Assembly (NCBI GenBank): GCA_022575985.1
Contig: JAKSXM010000002.1
Coordinates: 17,967,001 to 18,031,000 of the forward strand
Reading direction: 5' to 3'
Source of the DNA: Anagrus nilaparvatae
Lineage: Eukaryota; Arthropoda; Insecta; Hymenoptera; Mymaridae
Length of the DNA: 64,000 bases
The position numbers were made by a program, and so were the translations under genes. Of this stretch, positions 49,857 to 61,408 are shown in pieces (position 1 is the stretch's first letter; each line of letters starts with the position of its first letter). Below the pieces are notes generated by a model that did no database searches, had not been told where the DNA came from, and saw only the letters and a list, made by a program, of their open reading frames with translations.

Positions 49857-50605
49857 TATATCGGTAGTTCTTAGCTATTTTTACCCAAGTCTTGAGGTCG
49901 ATGTCTTGAATTTAAAAAAGTAATTAAATTTTACTACTTTTTTATTCTATTTATTCTTTTGATTTTAGGAGGTTACTTTATTTTTCTTCTTTTCACAGCG
50001 TCATGGAGGCCTCCAAAAGTTTACCCAGTAGGGTTTTCAACGTAAAATATTCTGAGAAATCCAAAAATCAAGTCAAAATTTTCATGTTCTGTCAGAAAAA
50101 ACTAGAAAATCGGAAAATTCAGTAAATAAAACATTTTCAAAATCAGTTTTTTGAGCTTAAAATTGGTTTTTATGCACTTAAAAGGCAAAAAAGGAGTTTA
50201 ACAACATGAAAAGTATGGGAAAAAAATATTTTAAAAAAAAGTGACGCTTATCGAGAAATTTGTATTTAAAGGTTTTCTTTAGTTTTTCCGATTTTTCGAC
50301 TTTTTCTGAGATTTTTCCGAGGAAATATAGCCAGATTCAGATCGGGCGAGAAATTTTTCTACCTACCTTTAAACAAAAAATATTTTTTAGGGCGTTCAGA
50401 AAATAAAATGCAAGTGGGTGGCTCAGAATTAAAAAAAAATCAAAATTGGAAAAACAACTGCCAAATCGGAACCAAGCCACCTAGAGCCTTGAAAATTGTC
50501 CGGTTAGCGTATTTTTATATACCAAAAACAGTGCAATTGGTATTTTTTAAATCCAAGACATCAAACTCAGACTTGGGTAAAAATAGCTAAGAACTACCGG
50601 TATAC
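49857..50605. mobile_element. Inverted-repeat DNA element, 749 bp
   Basis: The ends GTATAYCGGTAGTTCTTAGC pair over about 60 bp, including CTATTTTTACCCAAGTCT. The interior is less A+T-rich than the intron and includes a 60-codon open frame at 50408 that I regard as non-functional. No transposase motif is recognisable, so it is a non-autonomous element of unknown superfamily. Confidence 0.7.
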
Positions 50606-51605
50606 ACATTTGATTTTTTACCTTTTTCCTAGTACTAGTAATCATTTTCGCCTCAAATCAAGTATAATTTTTGCTTTAGTCGCAATGGGTTAAATCTCTG
50701 TTATCAAAGTAAAATCTTTGAAGTTGACAATTCTATAATTTTTTCATGAAGTCTTAGAATACACTTGAACTAATGATATTCACCAATAAAAATCTGATCT
50801 GGAGTCCAAGAAATGACAAAGTTTATCCATAGCCATAAATTATAATTTAAACACACAAATTTGAAGACCTCCCCTTATTAGATTCAGTAAAAAAAATCCA
50901 AAAATCGACTATGCCTAAATTACTTAAATTTTCCCATATATAAAAAACATAACTGTTACTTTTTTTTTTCTCTAAAAATTGCATTATATTTTATAATTAT
51001 TTAAAATATTGTAAATTGTAGGTGTTTATCATATAATAATAATTATATATGTCTATTAATCACTACATGTCGGTATACAGTCATAAATTTTTGACATTTA
51101 CAACTTTTTTTTTAAAAACTTTTTTACTATTTATAATAAGAAAAAACTTGTAAATTATATATTTTCAAGTTATTATTATAAAATATTAAATAATCAATAC
51201 TTATTTATTATTATTATTATTATTCTTTTTTTTTTCTTACATAATTTTAGCATAATTTTACTTCATAAATAATTATTAATACATTTTTTTTTATTATAAC
51301 CTAAAAAAAATTGAACGGTAAGATATATATACCGTTTTTTTCGTTAATACTTAGTTTTTGTATTACAGGAAATAATATTTTTTTGTATAGTCTGAGCGAA
51401 AATATGGAAATATTTAAATGCAATTTTTGTGACGTGATAGATTTTGAAGTAAATATGACCGTTTTTGGGCTTAAATTAGGCTACTTGCCAGATTTAACCG
51501 TTTGAAATATTCATTGTTAGTTAAAATGAAAATTCAATAAAATCAAAATTAGATTTACAGTATTTGATCTTGATTTTTATGCCAGTTAAAGAAGAAGTCT
51601 TAGCC

Positions 51606-52140
51606 CACTTGCGTTAGAGTGGACGAAACGTGTCACTTGGTATCTGACAAACCGAAAAATCGTTTTAGAACCATAAAGTAAACAGATAAATATCAGTGTT
51701 TTTTTTTATAGTCAATTTTAATCTACAATCGTTTAAAAAACATAAATTTAGAATTGAACATCCAAAAAACAAAGAGTTTAAGCCTATTTCCCGAACAAAA
51801 CGTGCCTCTCAGTAAAACAGTTTATTATTTATTATTCGGAAATTGTGCCCGGGGGCTTCTGAGGTCGCGAAGTTCAAAAATATCATTTCATCTAAGGACG
51901 AAAAACACTATAAATAATTAGCACTTCTACCAAATTAAAAATTTTATTCTTTTCAGATCTTATATTTTTTTAGCCTTTCGATAAAATTTTATAGGCGGGT
52001 TTTGACAGCAAAATTGCTTATTCATAGATATTAAATCCTCTAGAACTGAGTTTCTGACAAGATTTTGGTCCTAAAACGATTTTTAGATTCAAAATTCTTT
52101 GAAAATTATGGCTGCTAGATATCAAGTGGCACATTTTGTT
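51606..52140. mobile_element. Decayed inverted-repeat element with hammerhead-like ends
   Basis: The left arm has GTGGACGAAACGTGTCACTT, followed by GGTATCTGACA and AATCGTTTTAGAACCA. The right arm (about 52050-52140) is the reverse complement, with CAAAATGTGCCACTTGATAT and AATCGTTTTAGGACCA, and carries an extra stretch of about 40 bp. GGACGAAACGTGTC resembles the 3' core of a hammerhead. The interior contains a G+C-rich patch (GCCCGGGGGC) but no ORF. Confidence 0.45.
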
Positions 52141-55130
52141 AGCATCTGCACTAATCGTTTAATTTATTAACTCTTTAACCAAAGCAATTTTCAGCTCTCT
52201 TAGACATTAAAATTATCTCAAAAATTAATTTATCAAACTTATAAAATAATTTACAAAACTTAATTCAAAAATTTCTTTAAAAATCTAAAATACAAGTCCG
52301 AGTTTAGCTCAGACTACCAATAAAACTGCATTATCACTAAAAATTCCTCTAAATACACACACGCACATAATTACAAACACTTTATTTTCATAAATTAAAA
52401 AAGTATAAAAAAAAGACACCAAAGTGAAAACAAAATGCATATTTCCTATATTTATATATTAAAATGTTTAATGTTGTCCACCCTTTTACACGTATAAATA
52501 AACATAGTAATTATATTTATAATAAAAAAAACTTTCTTTATTGAATTTTAATGTATATAATAAAAATAATAACACACACACACAGAAAAAACAAGTAAGT
52601 TGCTTTAAGGCAATTATATATCACACCTCAATATTATTATTTTTAACTGATTAAAATATTAGATACATAGTTTAAAATTAGAAAATTTTCACTTAATAAA
52701 ATGTACTCTATAGAAAATTATTTATCGTGTTGTCACTTACTTATTTATTTATTTTTTTAACCGGGCGTGAAAATTATTAAAAATTATATTGTTATGCAAT
52801 TTAATGATATTAAGCAAGCGAAAAAAAATACTCGCAGGTTATTATAGTAGTACTTTTTTTTTGTACCAATTTTTGTGTATCGACTATATAGAAAGTACAC
52901 GTATATTGTCTCTGAATTTATTAAATAACAAAAAATATTAAATTTACCAGTACATTAATTTTAGACTCTATAAAAAGCATTTAATTATTTATAAATATTT
53001 GTTTTCTAGTTACGTAATTTTAAAAAAAATTGCATAAAAATTAAACGGAAAACGAAATAAATATTGATCGTATGTAATTCGTATAATTGAAGGTTTTTAT
53101 GTATAAGCTTGAGGTAATTTATATGTATTTTACGAAATATTGAAAAAAATCCATCACTTATTATAAATATTTTAATGATGATGTTAGATGATTGTAGTTG
53201 AAAATAATGTTTTTTGTAAAAAAAAAAAGTAATTGCCGTGTATTTTAGATTTTAATTTAAGTGAAATACTTGTTGGCCACGAAAGTGTTTTTATTTTTTT
53301 AATAGAAATATGTATAGGATAATTATTTTTTTAGTGTGTATATTAGAGTGGGTATTGTTTTCGATTTTAAGGAAATTAGGCTTTTTTTGACGTGACATTT
53401 TTGGGTCTTACGACTTATTCCCTGGCTAAATTTATAGACTCGAACCTCCTGTGTTTTTATATCATTACAGTTTAGGTTATAATATTTATTTATGATTTAA
53501 AACACTTGTAAGTAAAATAACATAAAACCAACAGAATTTTTGGTATTTAGGCAGATTCTGTACAGAATTTTTATTTTCTCCTTTTTTATTTATAGGATAT
53601 AAATTGCAGAAAATTCTAATTCAAGTTTTAAATTCCTCAAAAAATCTTACTGTAGTTCCCCCAGATTGTTTTTTTAAGACAAAATTTAGATATTTCTAAA
53701 AAACCGTATGTTTCGTAAATACTTAAATAAAAAAATTAATTTTTTTTTATTTGGTTTTTTCGTACAGCGTTTCATAAATATCTGAAATTTCCCTTAAATA
53801 GGGTACTTTTGTAAAGTTTCCCAAATATTTCGATAATAGAGACAGAATTTCCCATTTTAATCTGATAATAGAAAAATAAGTTCCAGAGATCCTATCCAAA
53901 ATCTGCCCAAAACCCAAAAATTCAATTGCTTTTATTAGTGAATAAAATTTTGATAAAGTAAGAACCAATCTAATATACATAAATAATATAGTACATAATG
54001 ATGCTACTAAATTATATATATGACTTTTTAGAAAGGAAAAATATATAATATTCGAGAACAATTGAAGCCGCAAGGTCTCATCAAAATAAGCGGTTGCAAT
54101 CGTCTTAACAAATAACACTCTAAACAGAACCGCCCTCGCTTAACACCTACAAATCTTTTATACATACATATTTACTTATTTTATTCTCTTCTTTATTATA
54201 TAATATCAACCTATTTTTATGTTTTTACATCAGATTATAAAATTTGGATTAGTTTTTTATTATTTTTTTTTAATTTCAACATCAGATAAATTTATAAAAA
54301 TTAAAAACATTTTTATATTATGCAAAATTAAGTACTATGAGATAGAAAAATTTATTTTTTATAGGTTTGTTTTTTGTTGTTGTTTTTTTAAATAATTGTA
54401 TAAGTACATATAATAAAAGAAATTTATGGTGAAATATTTGAATGGAAAAATTTAAGAGTTTTTTTTTAATATTATTTGGGTTAAATAAAAATTAATTTAT
54501 AGATCAACATTTATTTTAATAAAAATTTTCTTATATTTTCATATTTTTGTTCAAATTTTTCATAAATAGTCATAAAATGATATAAATGAAATTTGTGGTT
54601 TGCTGTAGGTTACTTACATAGTGTAAAAATACTCTGTAGCTATATGTCATTTTTAAGGACAATGTTTTAGAATTTAATTTAAAATAGAAATTCATTTTGA
54701 AGCTTTATAATAATTCTAGAAAAAAAATAACCAACACTTTATTGTTAATTTAATTTAATTTCCTGTAGAAAACGAGCAAGTTATTCAAAAAAGACTATAT
54801 TTAGTAAAATTTTACATAAATAAGCAGAGACAAAAACTCTTAAATCCAGTTTCAAACAACAGATGACATAAAAAATTTGATGAAAAAAGAAAGAGATGAT
54901 ATAGAAAAAATTAATAATTTTTGTAGTTTAGAAGAATTCTAAGTAAAAATTACATTAAAAATAATAACGTAATACCGCACTACTCGAAACTAAAAATTTT
55001 TGATAAGATTCCAAAAAAAAACATTTTGTAGATCCAAACATTAAAGTTAAAGATACAATTATAGAATTTCCAATTATTCATTTAAGAATTTATTTTATAT
55101 TTTTTAAAACATACAAATTTTAAATTCCAG

Positions 55131-55167
55131 ATTATATAAGTTTTAAAATCCTTTTTTTATATGAGAA
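55131..55167 (-). promoter_or_regulatory. Diverged PSE-like box plus TATA, minus strand
   Basis: The minus-strand sequence TTCTCATATAAAAAAAGG is followed by an 11-bp spacer (ATTTTAAAACT) and TATATAAT, and preceded by CAGATGGCG. It is paralogous to the copy at 56371, which has the identical spacer. CTGGA(A/T)TT(T)AA follows both TATA boxes. Confidence 0.4.
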
Positions 55168-56370
55168 AATACGCCATCTGTATATGATCAAACAAAGTAG
55201 AGTTTTTAAATTTTTACTTTTTCTTTGTTTTACTTTTAAATACTTATTTAAATATGATAAAGAAATAGTTTTTAAATATATTTAATTCTCCACTTTCTAT
55301 TAATTACAAATGTTCATAATATTGCAAAATACGGTAAAGTATTAATAATTATTAACTTGTATTCATGTTTAATATTTATTGTTTTAAAGTCCCGATAAAA
55401 GCGATGCAATTGCGATTATTGACTTCGCTCCGTATTTTTTATGTGTATCCCAGCTGGTAAATGTGTTACCGTATAACCAAAGTATAAAAAAACGAAAAAA
55501 TGTTACCCTAAAATTAAAAACAATATTAGTCCTACTCCATGCCATCACAAACATGATTCAAAACTTACAAAAATACTTACAAAAACCATTTTGACCAATG
55601 ACACCGAAAAGCAAGTTCAAAAAGTATAAGTATTGAAAAGGGCCAAAAAAACCATTACTCCAATTACCCATCTTTGTTTGATATATTCTTCTGAATTTTC
55701 AAAAACAAATTAATTTTACAAAATTGATCAATTTTAATAAATTTACTTACGATTACAGTCATAAAAAATACACATTGCTGAATTTATTTAAAATATTATT
55801 GGTTAATAATTTATTCTAAGAAATAATAAAGAAAATAAATTGCAAACAAATTAGTTAATGAAAATTTTATTGCATATGAAGTAAAAAAAAAAACTAATTT
55901 TTTTATGAATATATTATATTGTATTATAGTTGTTTAAACTTTTTATAAAAAAATAGATAATATTTTCTGACACTTATAAAAGCGCGCGCTTATAGTAACA
56001 ATAATAATTTATATTTTGATATCGTTAAAATTTTGATAATTTTGCTCGCTGTATAAAATATTAAATTACTTTGATTTTTCTTAATTCAAAATAAATAATT
56101 TTTTTGATAAAAATTACCGTAACTCACATTCTGGCAATTTCAGTATTCAATGTTTTGGAATTTAAAATTTGTTAATAAAAAATTTTAAGATACATTTTTC
56201 TATCCTTAACTGATAAGTTATTTTATAAAATTCCACGAAGAATTCGGAATAATTTATTTTCAATCTAATTTCTATCTTTTAAATTTCTAATAAAAATTTA
56301 ATATTTAACATAAATTAATAAAATTGAGTTTTAAATATTCATAAATGTTCAATAAAATACTTAAATCCAG

Positions 56371-56407
56371 CTTATATAAGTTTTAAAATCCTTTTCTTTT
56401 GCGAGAA
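56371..56407 (-). promoter_or_regulatory. PSE-like box plus TATA, minus strand
   Basis: The minus-strand sequence TTCTCGCAAAAGAAAAGG matches 15 of 18 positions, followed by an 11-bp spacer and TATATAAG. It is preceded by CCAGATGGCAG. It links the diverged AGATGKCG subfamily to the main family because it has both the CTCGCAA core and the upstream box. Confidence 0.5.
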
Positions 56408-56844
56408 AATCTGCCATCTGGATATTGAAAGGGAACTATTCCGTCGTGAAAAAGTATTTTTAAATATATTTAATTTTATTACTTTTCTTTGTTTATCTTT
56501 CTACACAGTTAGATTGTTTTGCTTGAAATTTCAAACCATTCAAGGAATTCATCAGCGTTGTTTTTAAATATTCATTTAAATACTTTTTTATTATATAAAT
56601 CTGAAATATTTTTTATAACTTATTATTTATATCAATTCTCACCTTTTATAAAATGATGAAAATATTGACCTACACATAATGTTATTAAATTTATTCAATA
56701 TTCGTGGCCTAAAAAGTAAAGAAAATAAAAAATGGCTCAAAAATTTGTAACATTCTTTTTATAAGGCTAAGGATTGTATGTGATGTTTATTTGTCAATGG
56801 TAAGAAAAAACTTATAACCGGTTTGTGAAAACACAACCTAAATG

Positions 56845-57240
56845 CATGGAACATGTTTAGTTACAACCGTGGTTACAACTGAGTATTAGGAATAATGCAA
56901 ATGTTATTCAACATTACAAAACAATTTGCTATATTTATAATTTGTAATTATCACCTCTCTAGCTGTTAAGAATCTAAATCCAAACTATTTTGATTCCCTA
57001 AACGCATATTATTCTAGGTCCCTAAATTAAAAAATTATTCTAAGTCCCTAAAACCGAATTGTCCAAGTCCCTAAATCGATATTATTCTAAGTCCCTAAAT
57101 CCGGATTCTTCTCAAAGTTGAAATTATTCTAAGTCTTGTTTGACCCCCTCCCCCACCCTTAAATCGGACAAATTTGAACCGCCCTTACTTAATTTTCTAT
57201 TTATGAGGTACCCCCTCTCTATAAACATGTTCCATGTTAA
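56845..57240. mobile_element. CATGGAACATG-ended element with internal tandem repeats
   Basis: The ends are CATGGAACATGTTTAG and TAAACATGTTCCATG, the right end followed by TTAA. The interior has about five imperfect copies of an AAGTCCCTAAATC-type unit spaced near 25-30 bp (57000-57140), then TTGACCCCCTCCCCCACCC. Related copies lie at 60120-60226 (partial) and 61197-61408 (inverted, shorter). TTAA at an end suggests a piggyBac-type target. Confidence 0.6.
57000..57140. repeat. Imperfect tandem repeat (TCTAAGTCCCTAAA unit)
   Basis: ATTATTCTAAGTCCCTAAA recurs with variations (TCTAGGTCCCTAAAT, CCAAGTCCCTAAATCG, TCTAAGTCCCTAAATCC), inside the CATGGAACATG-ended element. Confidence 0.7.
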
Positions 57241-58492
57241 CGTCTTTGCTCAGTAGTGACCAGTGAGGAAATAAGTACACCCTGTGGTTTCTAAGAGGTC
57301 TAAGAAGTATGAATAGTGAGCAAACAAGCTTTAAAAGACTCCTGCCACCTAAGAGAACCATTCGTGGACAAACGTCCAAATTGAATAAAATTTCTTTGGT
57401 CCCTTTTTGAAATTTTATAAACTGTTAGCTACCCTTAAATTATGGCTATATAAAAAATATTTTTTACATAATTTTATTCTACACATACAAAAAAAATCCA
57501 ATTATTTTTTTGTATTACATAAAGTTTAAATTAGTCATGAATTTTTATAAATTAATTATCATAAAAATTCTTTATTAAAAAAAATAAAAACTAGAGTAGA
57601 AACAAAAATAATTACGTAAAACAAGTTACTTTTAAAAAAAAACAATGGATATACCTATTTTTTTAAAAATACAATTAAAATTTACAAAATAGACTAGAAG
57701 AATTCAATTATTATTTTTTTTTGAAAAAAGAGAATTTTTTATATATACTTTCTTAAAAATAATTTTTTATAAGTGAAAAAAAAATACAATTTATTTTTAA
57801 CATAAAATAATTGTATATTAAAAAAATACTAAAACTTGTTTATTGCTGCTAAAAATTAATATTAAAAAAAAATAATATGTTGCTATTTTTTGTATAAACT
57901 ACATTTTTGGAAAATTTCTTAAAATAAAAATGAAAGTTAGAAAAATATTACTTACAAATTATATGTGTGTAATCGAGGCATGCACATACTAAATCTTTGC
58001 ATTATGAATAACGGATTATGTGAAATTTTGTTAAAATTATGAAAATATTGGCTAAAAATTCACTCTTTTATTGGGGGTAAAGGACATCTGCAGAGGAAAA
58101 TTTGAGGTTGAAATCATGATTGTAAAAATATACTTTTAAAATTTATTCTGTATTCATTAATTGCAATTTAAAATAAGTAGCATCGAGCCAGCTATATGTT
58201 GTCATCTTGGTTGTCATTAAGAATAAACACGACTTTAGAAATATTCGATTGCAATTAAAATTTATCCAGTTCGTCTACACGACTTTGAAGAATTAAAGCT
58301 ATTTGCTAGACAGATTTCCCTTGAATCGCATCTACCAAGACTGAAAACTTTCGCAATGTATAATAAAAGTTTACTCTATAATAATCATTCTGCAGCTATG
58401 TGAAAATGTCCCTAATTCTCTATAAGAGTGTAAGCAATGAATATTTGCTTTAGTATGTAACCCATCTATCGTAAAAGACTGCGTATATTTAT

Positions 58493-58529
58493 TTCTCGAA
58501 AGAGAAATGAGTTCTCATCTCTATAAATA
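58493..58529 (+). promoter_or_regulatory. PSE-like box plus TATA
   Basis: TTCTCGAAAGAGAAATGA matches 16 of 18 positions, followed by an 11-bp spacer and TATAAATA at 58522-58529. The surrounding 300 bp is less A+T-rich than most of the intron. The downstream sequence AAAGAAGCGGTGTCAC is unlike that of the other copies. Confidence 0.5.
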
Positions 58530-60119
58530 AAAGAAGCGGTGTCACTTTATAATAATGATTATATAATTTACATATTAAATATTTATACTAATAATAATAA
58601 TTGTCATTTTCGGTTTGTTATGTTATTTTTTAGTTGTTGCCTATTCAAAAATTTTTTACTCGAAACCTCAAATAGTCTTAATCCTCGTAAAAACAGGGCC
58701 AATTTCTCATTAATATTAACTTCGTTGATTTGCTAGCATTCTATATAAATGTGTCCCGAAACGCGATCTTGGCAATCAGTTACTACAATAAACCGAATTT
58801 TTACCATTTTAAAACAGCAACGCATAATTCGAGCATTTAGACACCTACACAATACTATTATAAAACCAGACAAATTATTCTAATAGACAAAAAAATTTAT
58901 ATTATTCCCATTTTGGCATAAGTTAATTACATCCATTGTGTATATTTTATAAAATAAAAGGATAATCGGAAATCTAAAATAAAAATGCAAAGGTCGTGTG
59001 CACACATACATAGATAATCAGTCTTAAACATATTTGGGATTACACTGATCATGTCATCAGTTTATAATTTTATATTATTATTTTTCAATTCTATTGTTTT
59101 TTTTTTCATAACATTTTTTTTCTATATTTAGAGGTTAGGTTCATTTTTTTAAAAATTGTAATTTTTAAACCACAAAATAAATTATTATTTTTTTTTTAAT
59201 AAAATACCCTAGTACAAGTTTTTTAACCTGATACTTTATAAAATGTTTTACGTAAAATCCTGTCACTTAATAGCAGTAGATAATTTTTTTTTTCTCTCAA
59301 AAGCCGCAATATATGAACTAAACTTATTTCCAAGTCTGCTTTTTTTAGAGTATATTTACCTGCTGCTACTACATACTACTTTCTCTTTAAAAAATAAATA
59401 TAATTTTACTTTTTTTTTATAATATTTTAGATAATATATAATATAAAAAAATTTTTTTTTTATTTTGCAAAAAAAATTATAAATAATCTATTTAAAAAGA
59501 AAACATTGTATTGCTGTATAAAATGATAAATAATATGTATTTTTCAATCTATTCATAAAATTTTATGTGTGTGTGTATGTATAATAGACACATTGATTAT
59601 TTTTGCATACAAAATTTTTATAATTATTGAATATATTATTTATGTAAGTTTTTGTATTTATTTATTCAAATTTTTTATGTTTATTTATTTATGAAAATTG
59701 GATTTGGTTATTGGATTATGTAAATTTAAATTTCACGATAATGTTGTTGAAAAAAAGTTGTTAATTTGTGTAAGTTATAGTGTGATTATGTACGATTATG
59801 TAGATTACTGTTGAAAATTTTTATTTTTCGTATCAAAGTAAAGATTGGACAGTAAATTCAAAATTCGGTCCGGAATTGGTTGAAGAAATTGAACTGCGAT
59901 TTGGAAGTTATTAGTTAAAGGCACCTTGGGATTCGTGTTTTAAAAATGTACAATTCTGTTCTGAATCACAGAAAACACTTATATGAAACTTAAAGCTATT
60001 TGAATTGTACACAACTAAATGTGCAAGAAACATAAAAATTTTCCAAACTCAGATTTTTTTTTTTGATTTTCTGAACTCGAATATACCCCAACATGTTTAA
60101 TAAACATATGTTCTTTATA

Positions 60120-60226
60120 AATCTGGGTAAGTCCTTGAGCCCGAATTAAGTGCCTAAATCAAAATTGCTTAAAGTGCCTAATGACCCACTCGAGGTATCC
60201 CATTTTACAAATATGTTCCATGTTAA
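60120..60226. mobile_element. Partial copy of the CATGGAACATG element
   Basis: It contains AAGTGCCTAAATC and AAAGTGCCTAATGACCC, then ATGTTCCATGTTAA, in the same order as the right half of the element at 56845. The left end is lost or unrecognisable. Confidence 0.5.
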
Positions 60227-60886
60227 TAATTTCCATCAATGTAGTTCCAATCACTACAGTTTTAAATGACATAAAAAGCTAAGTAGATTCTTAATTTCAA
60301 AGGAGAGATATTATTTTAAAATAGTAATTTTAAATTCTGGCTATTTTACCTAATTGTGCTTTTACAAACTTTTTTTGCACAACATAGTTAAATTATTCAA
60401 TTAGATTATTAAGCAAAAGTTATTTTCTTCAATAAAGTTAAATAAGATATTAAAATCGTTGCTGTTTTTTTTTTATTTTTATAGGAAATATTTAATAATT
60501 GCAATAAAAATATTTTATTATTGTAAATTTTTTAGTTAATTATCCATATAATTGACACAAATTTTTACAAAAATATAAAAAATAAATTACAAATAATTTT
60601 ATATATCACTTAAATTTTTTAATATCTATATTAATATCTAAAAAATGTACCAATAAAAAATATTCTAATAAATGAATAAAAAAAAATTATTCCACGAAAA
60701 ATAAGTTGTAAACTGACAATATTATAAATAATGGAAAAAAAATAAAATTAAATAAGTCATTATAAATACATAGAAAAATCCTGATTTTCGTAATGTTTTT
60801 CTTTCATCTAATTTTTTTTTATACACGGAGAGAAATTTTACATTAATAATAAGGGAAATATTTTACTTATGAATTTTTACGATATA

Positions 60887-61037
60887 AGCCCTTTCTACAT
60901 CAGATTAAAATTCGATATTAAATCTGGTCATCTTTAAAATTTGTAGTGTGGAGTTATTTACGATTCCCAGCTACACTATATAAATTTTAAAGATGACCAG
61001 ATTTGATATCGACTTTTAATCTGATGTAGTAAGGGCT
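60887..61037. mobile_element. AGCCC foldback element, 151 bp
   Basis: Two arms of about 60 bp pair nearly perfectly: the left starts AGCCCTTTCTACATCAGATT and the right ends with its reverse complement apart from one mismatch. A loop of about 25 bp separates them. ATA flanks both sides. Another arm of the same family lies at 24625. Confidence 0.75.
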
Positions 61038-61196
61038 ATACTAGACTGTAGAGATGTTGGGCTACCCTAATTTCGATTTTTCATTTTGCTTCGATTTGGA
61101 ACAAGTAGGGTTTTTAATGACCCCGAAATGTTTTAGAAGTCTGCAGACATGGTTTTGAATCGGGAATTTCCCTGGATTTACGATTCTATAAAAATT

Positions 61197-61408
61197 TTAA
61201 CATGGAACATGTTTAGAGGCAAGGGAGGTATTTCAATCACGTCATTTAGGGAGGAGGGGGGGGGGTCAAATAAACTTAAAATAATTTCAATAAAGGGGTA
61301 TAAAATTGCAAGAATTTTAGGAGCTTCAAATTCTTTATTTTTGGATTAATAACTTAAAATTGTAAAAGCTTCAAGATTAAAAATATGTATTTAAACATGT
61401 TTCATGTT
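61197..61408 (-). mobile_element. Inverted, shorter copy of the CATGGAACATG element
   Basis: It starts TTAACATGGAACATGTTTAG and ends AAACATGTTTCATG. The reverse complement contains TTGAAATTATTTTAAG and TTTGACCCCC, matching the element at 56845. A run of ten or more G near 61258-61267 is part of the shared C/G tract. A 66-codon frame over it is not a gene. Confidence 0.6.

Noticed and set aside
50331..50360. GGGCGAGAAATTTTTC as another PSE-like copy
   Set aside because: It lies inside the inverted-repeat element at 49857. It shares only GCGAGAA and has no TATA box 11 bp from a full box.
53747..54118. 123-codon minus-strand open frame, the longest in the window
   Set aside because: By a rough estimate, about one frame of this size is plausible by chance at this stop-codon density. 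It has no recognisable domain and no upstream promoter signal, and its residues (Leu, Ile, Phe, Lys, Tyr, Ser) are those expected of random A+T-rich sequence.
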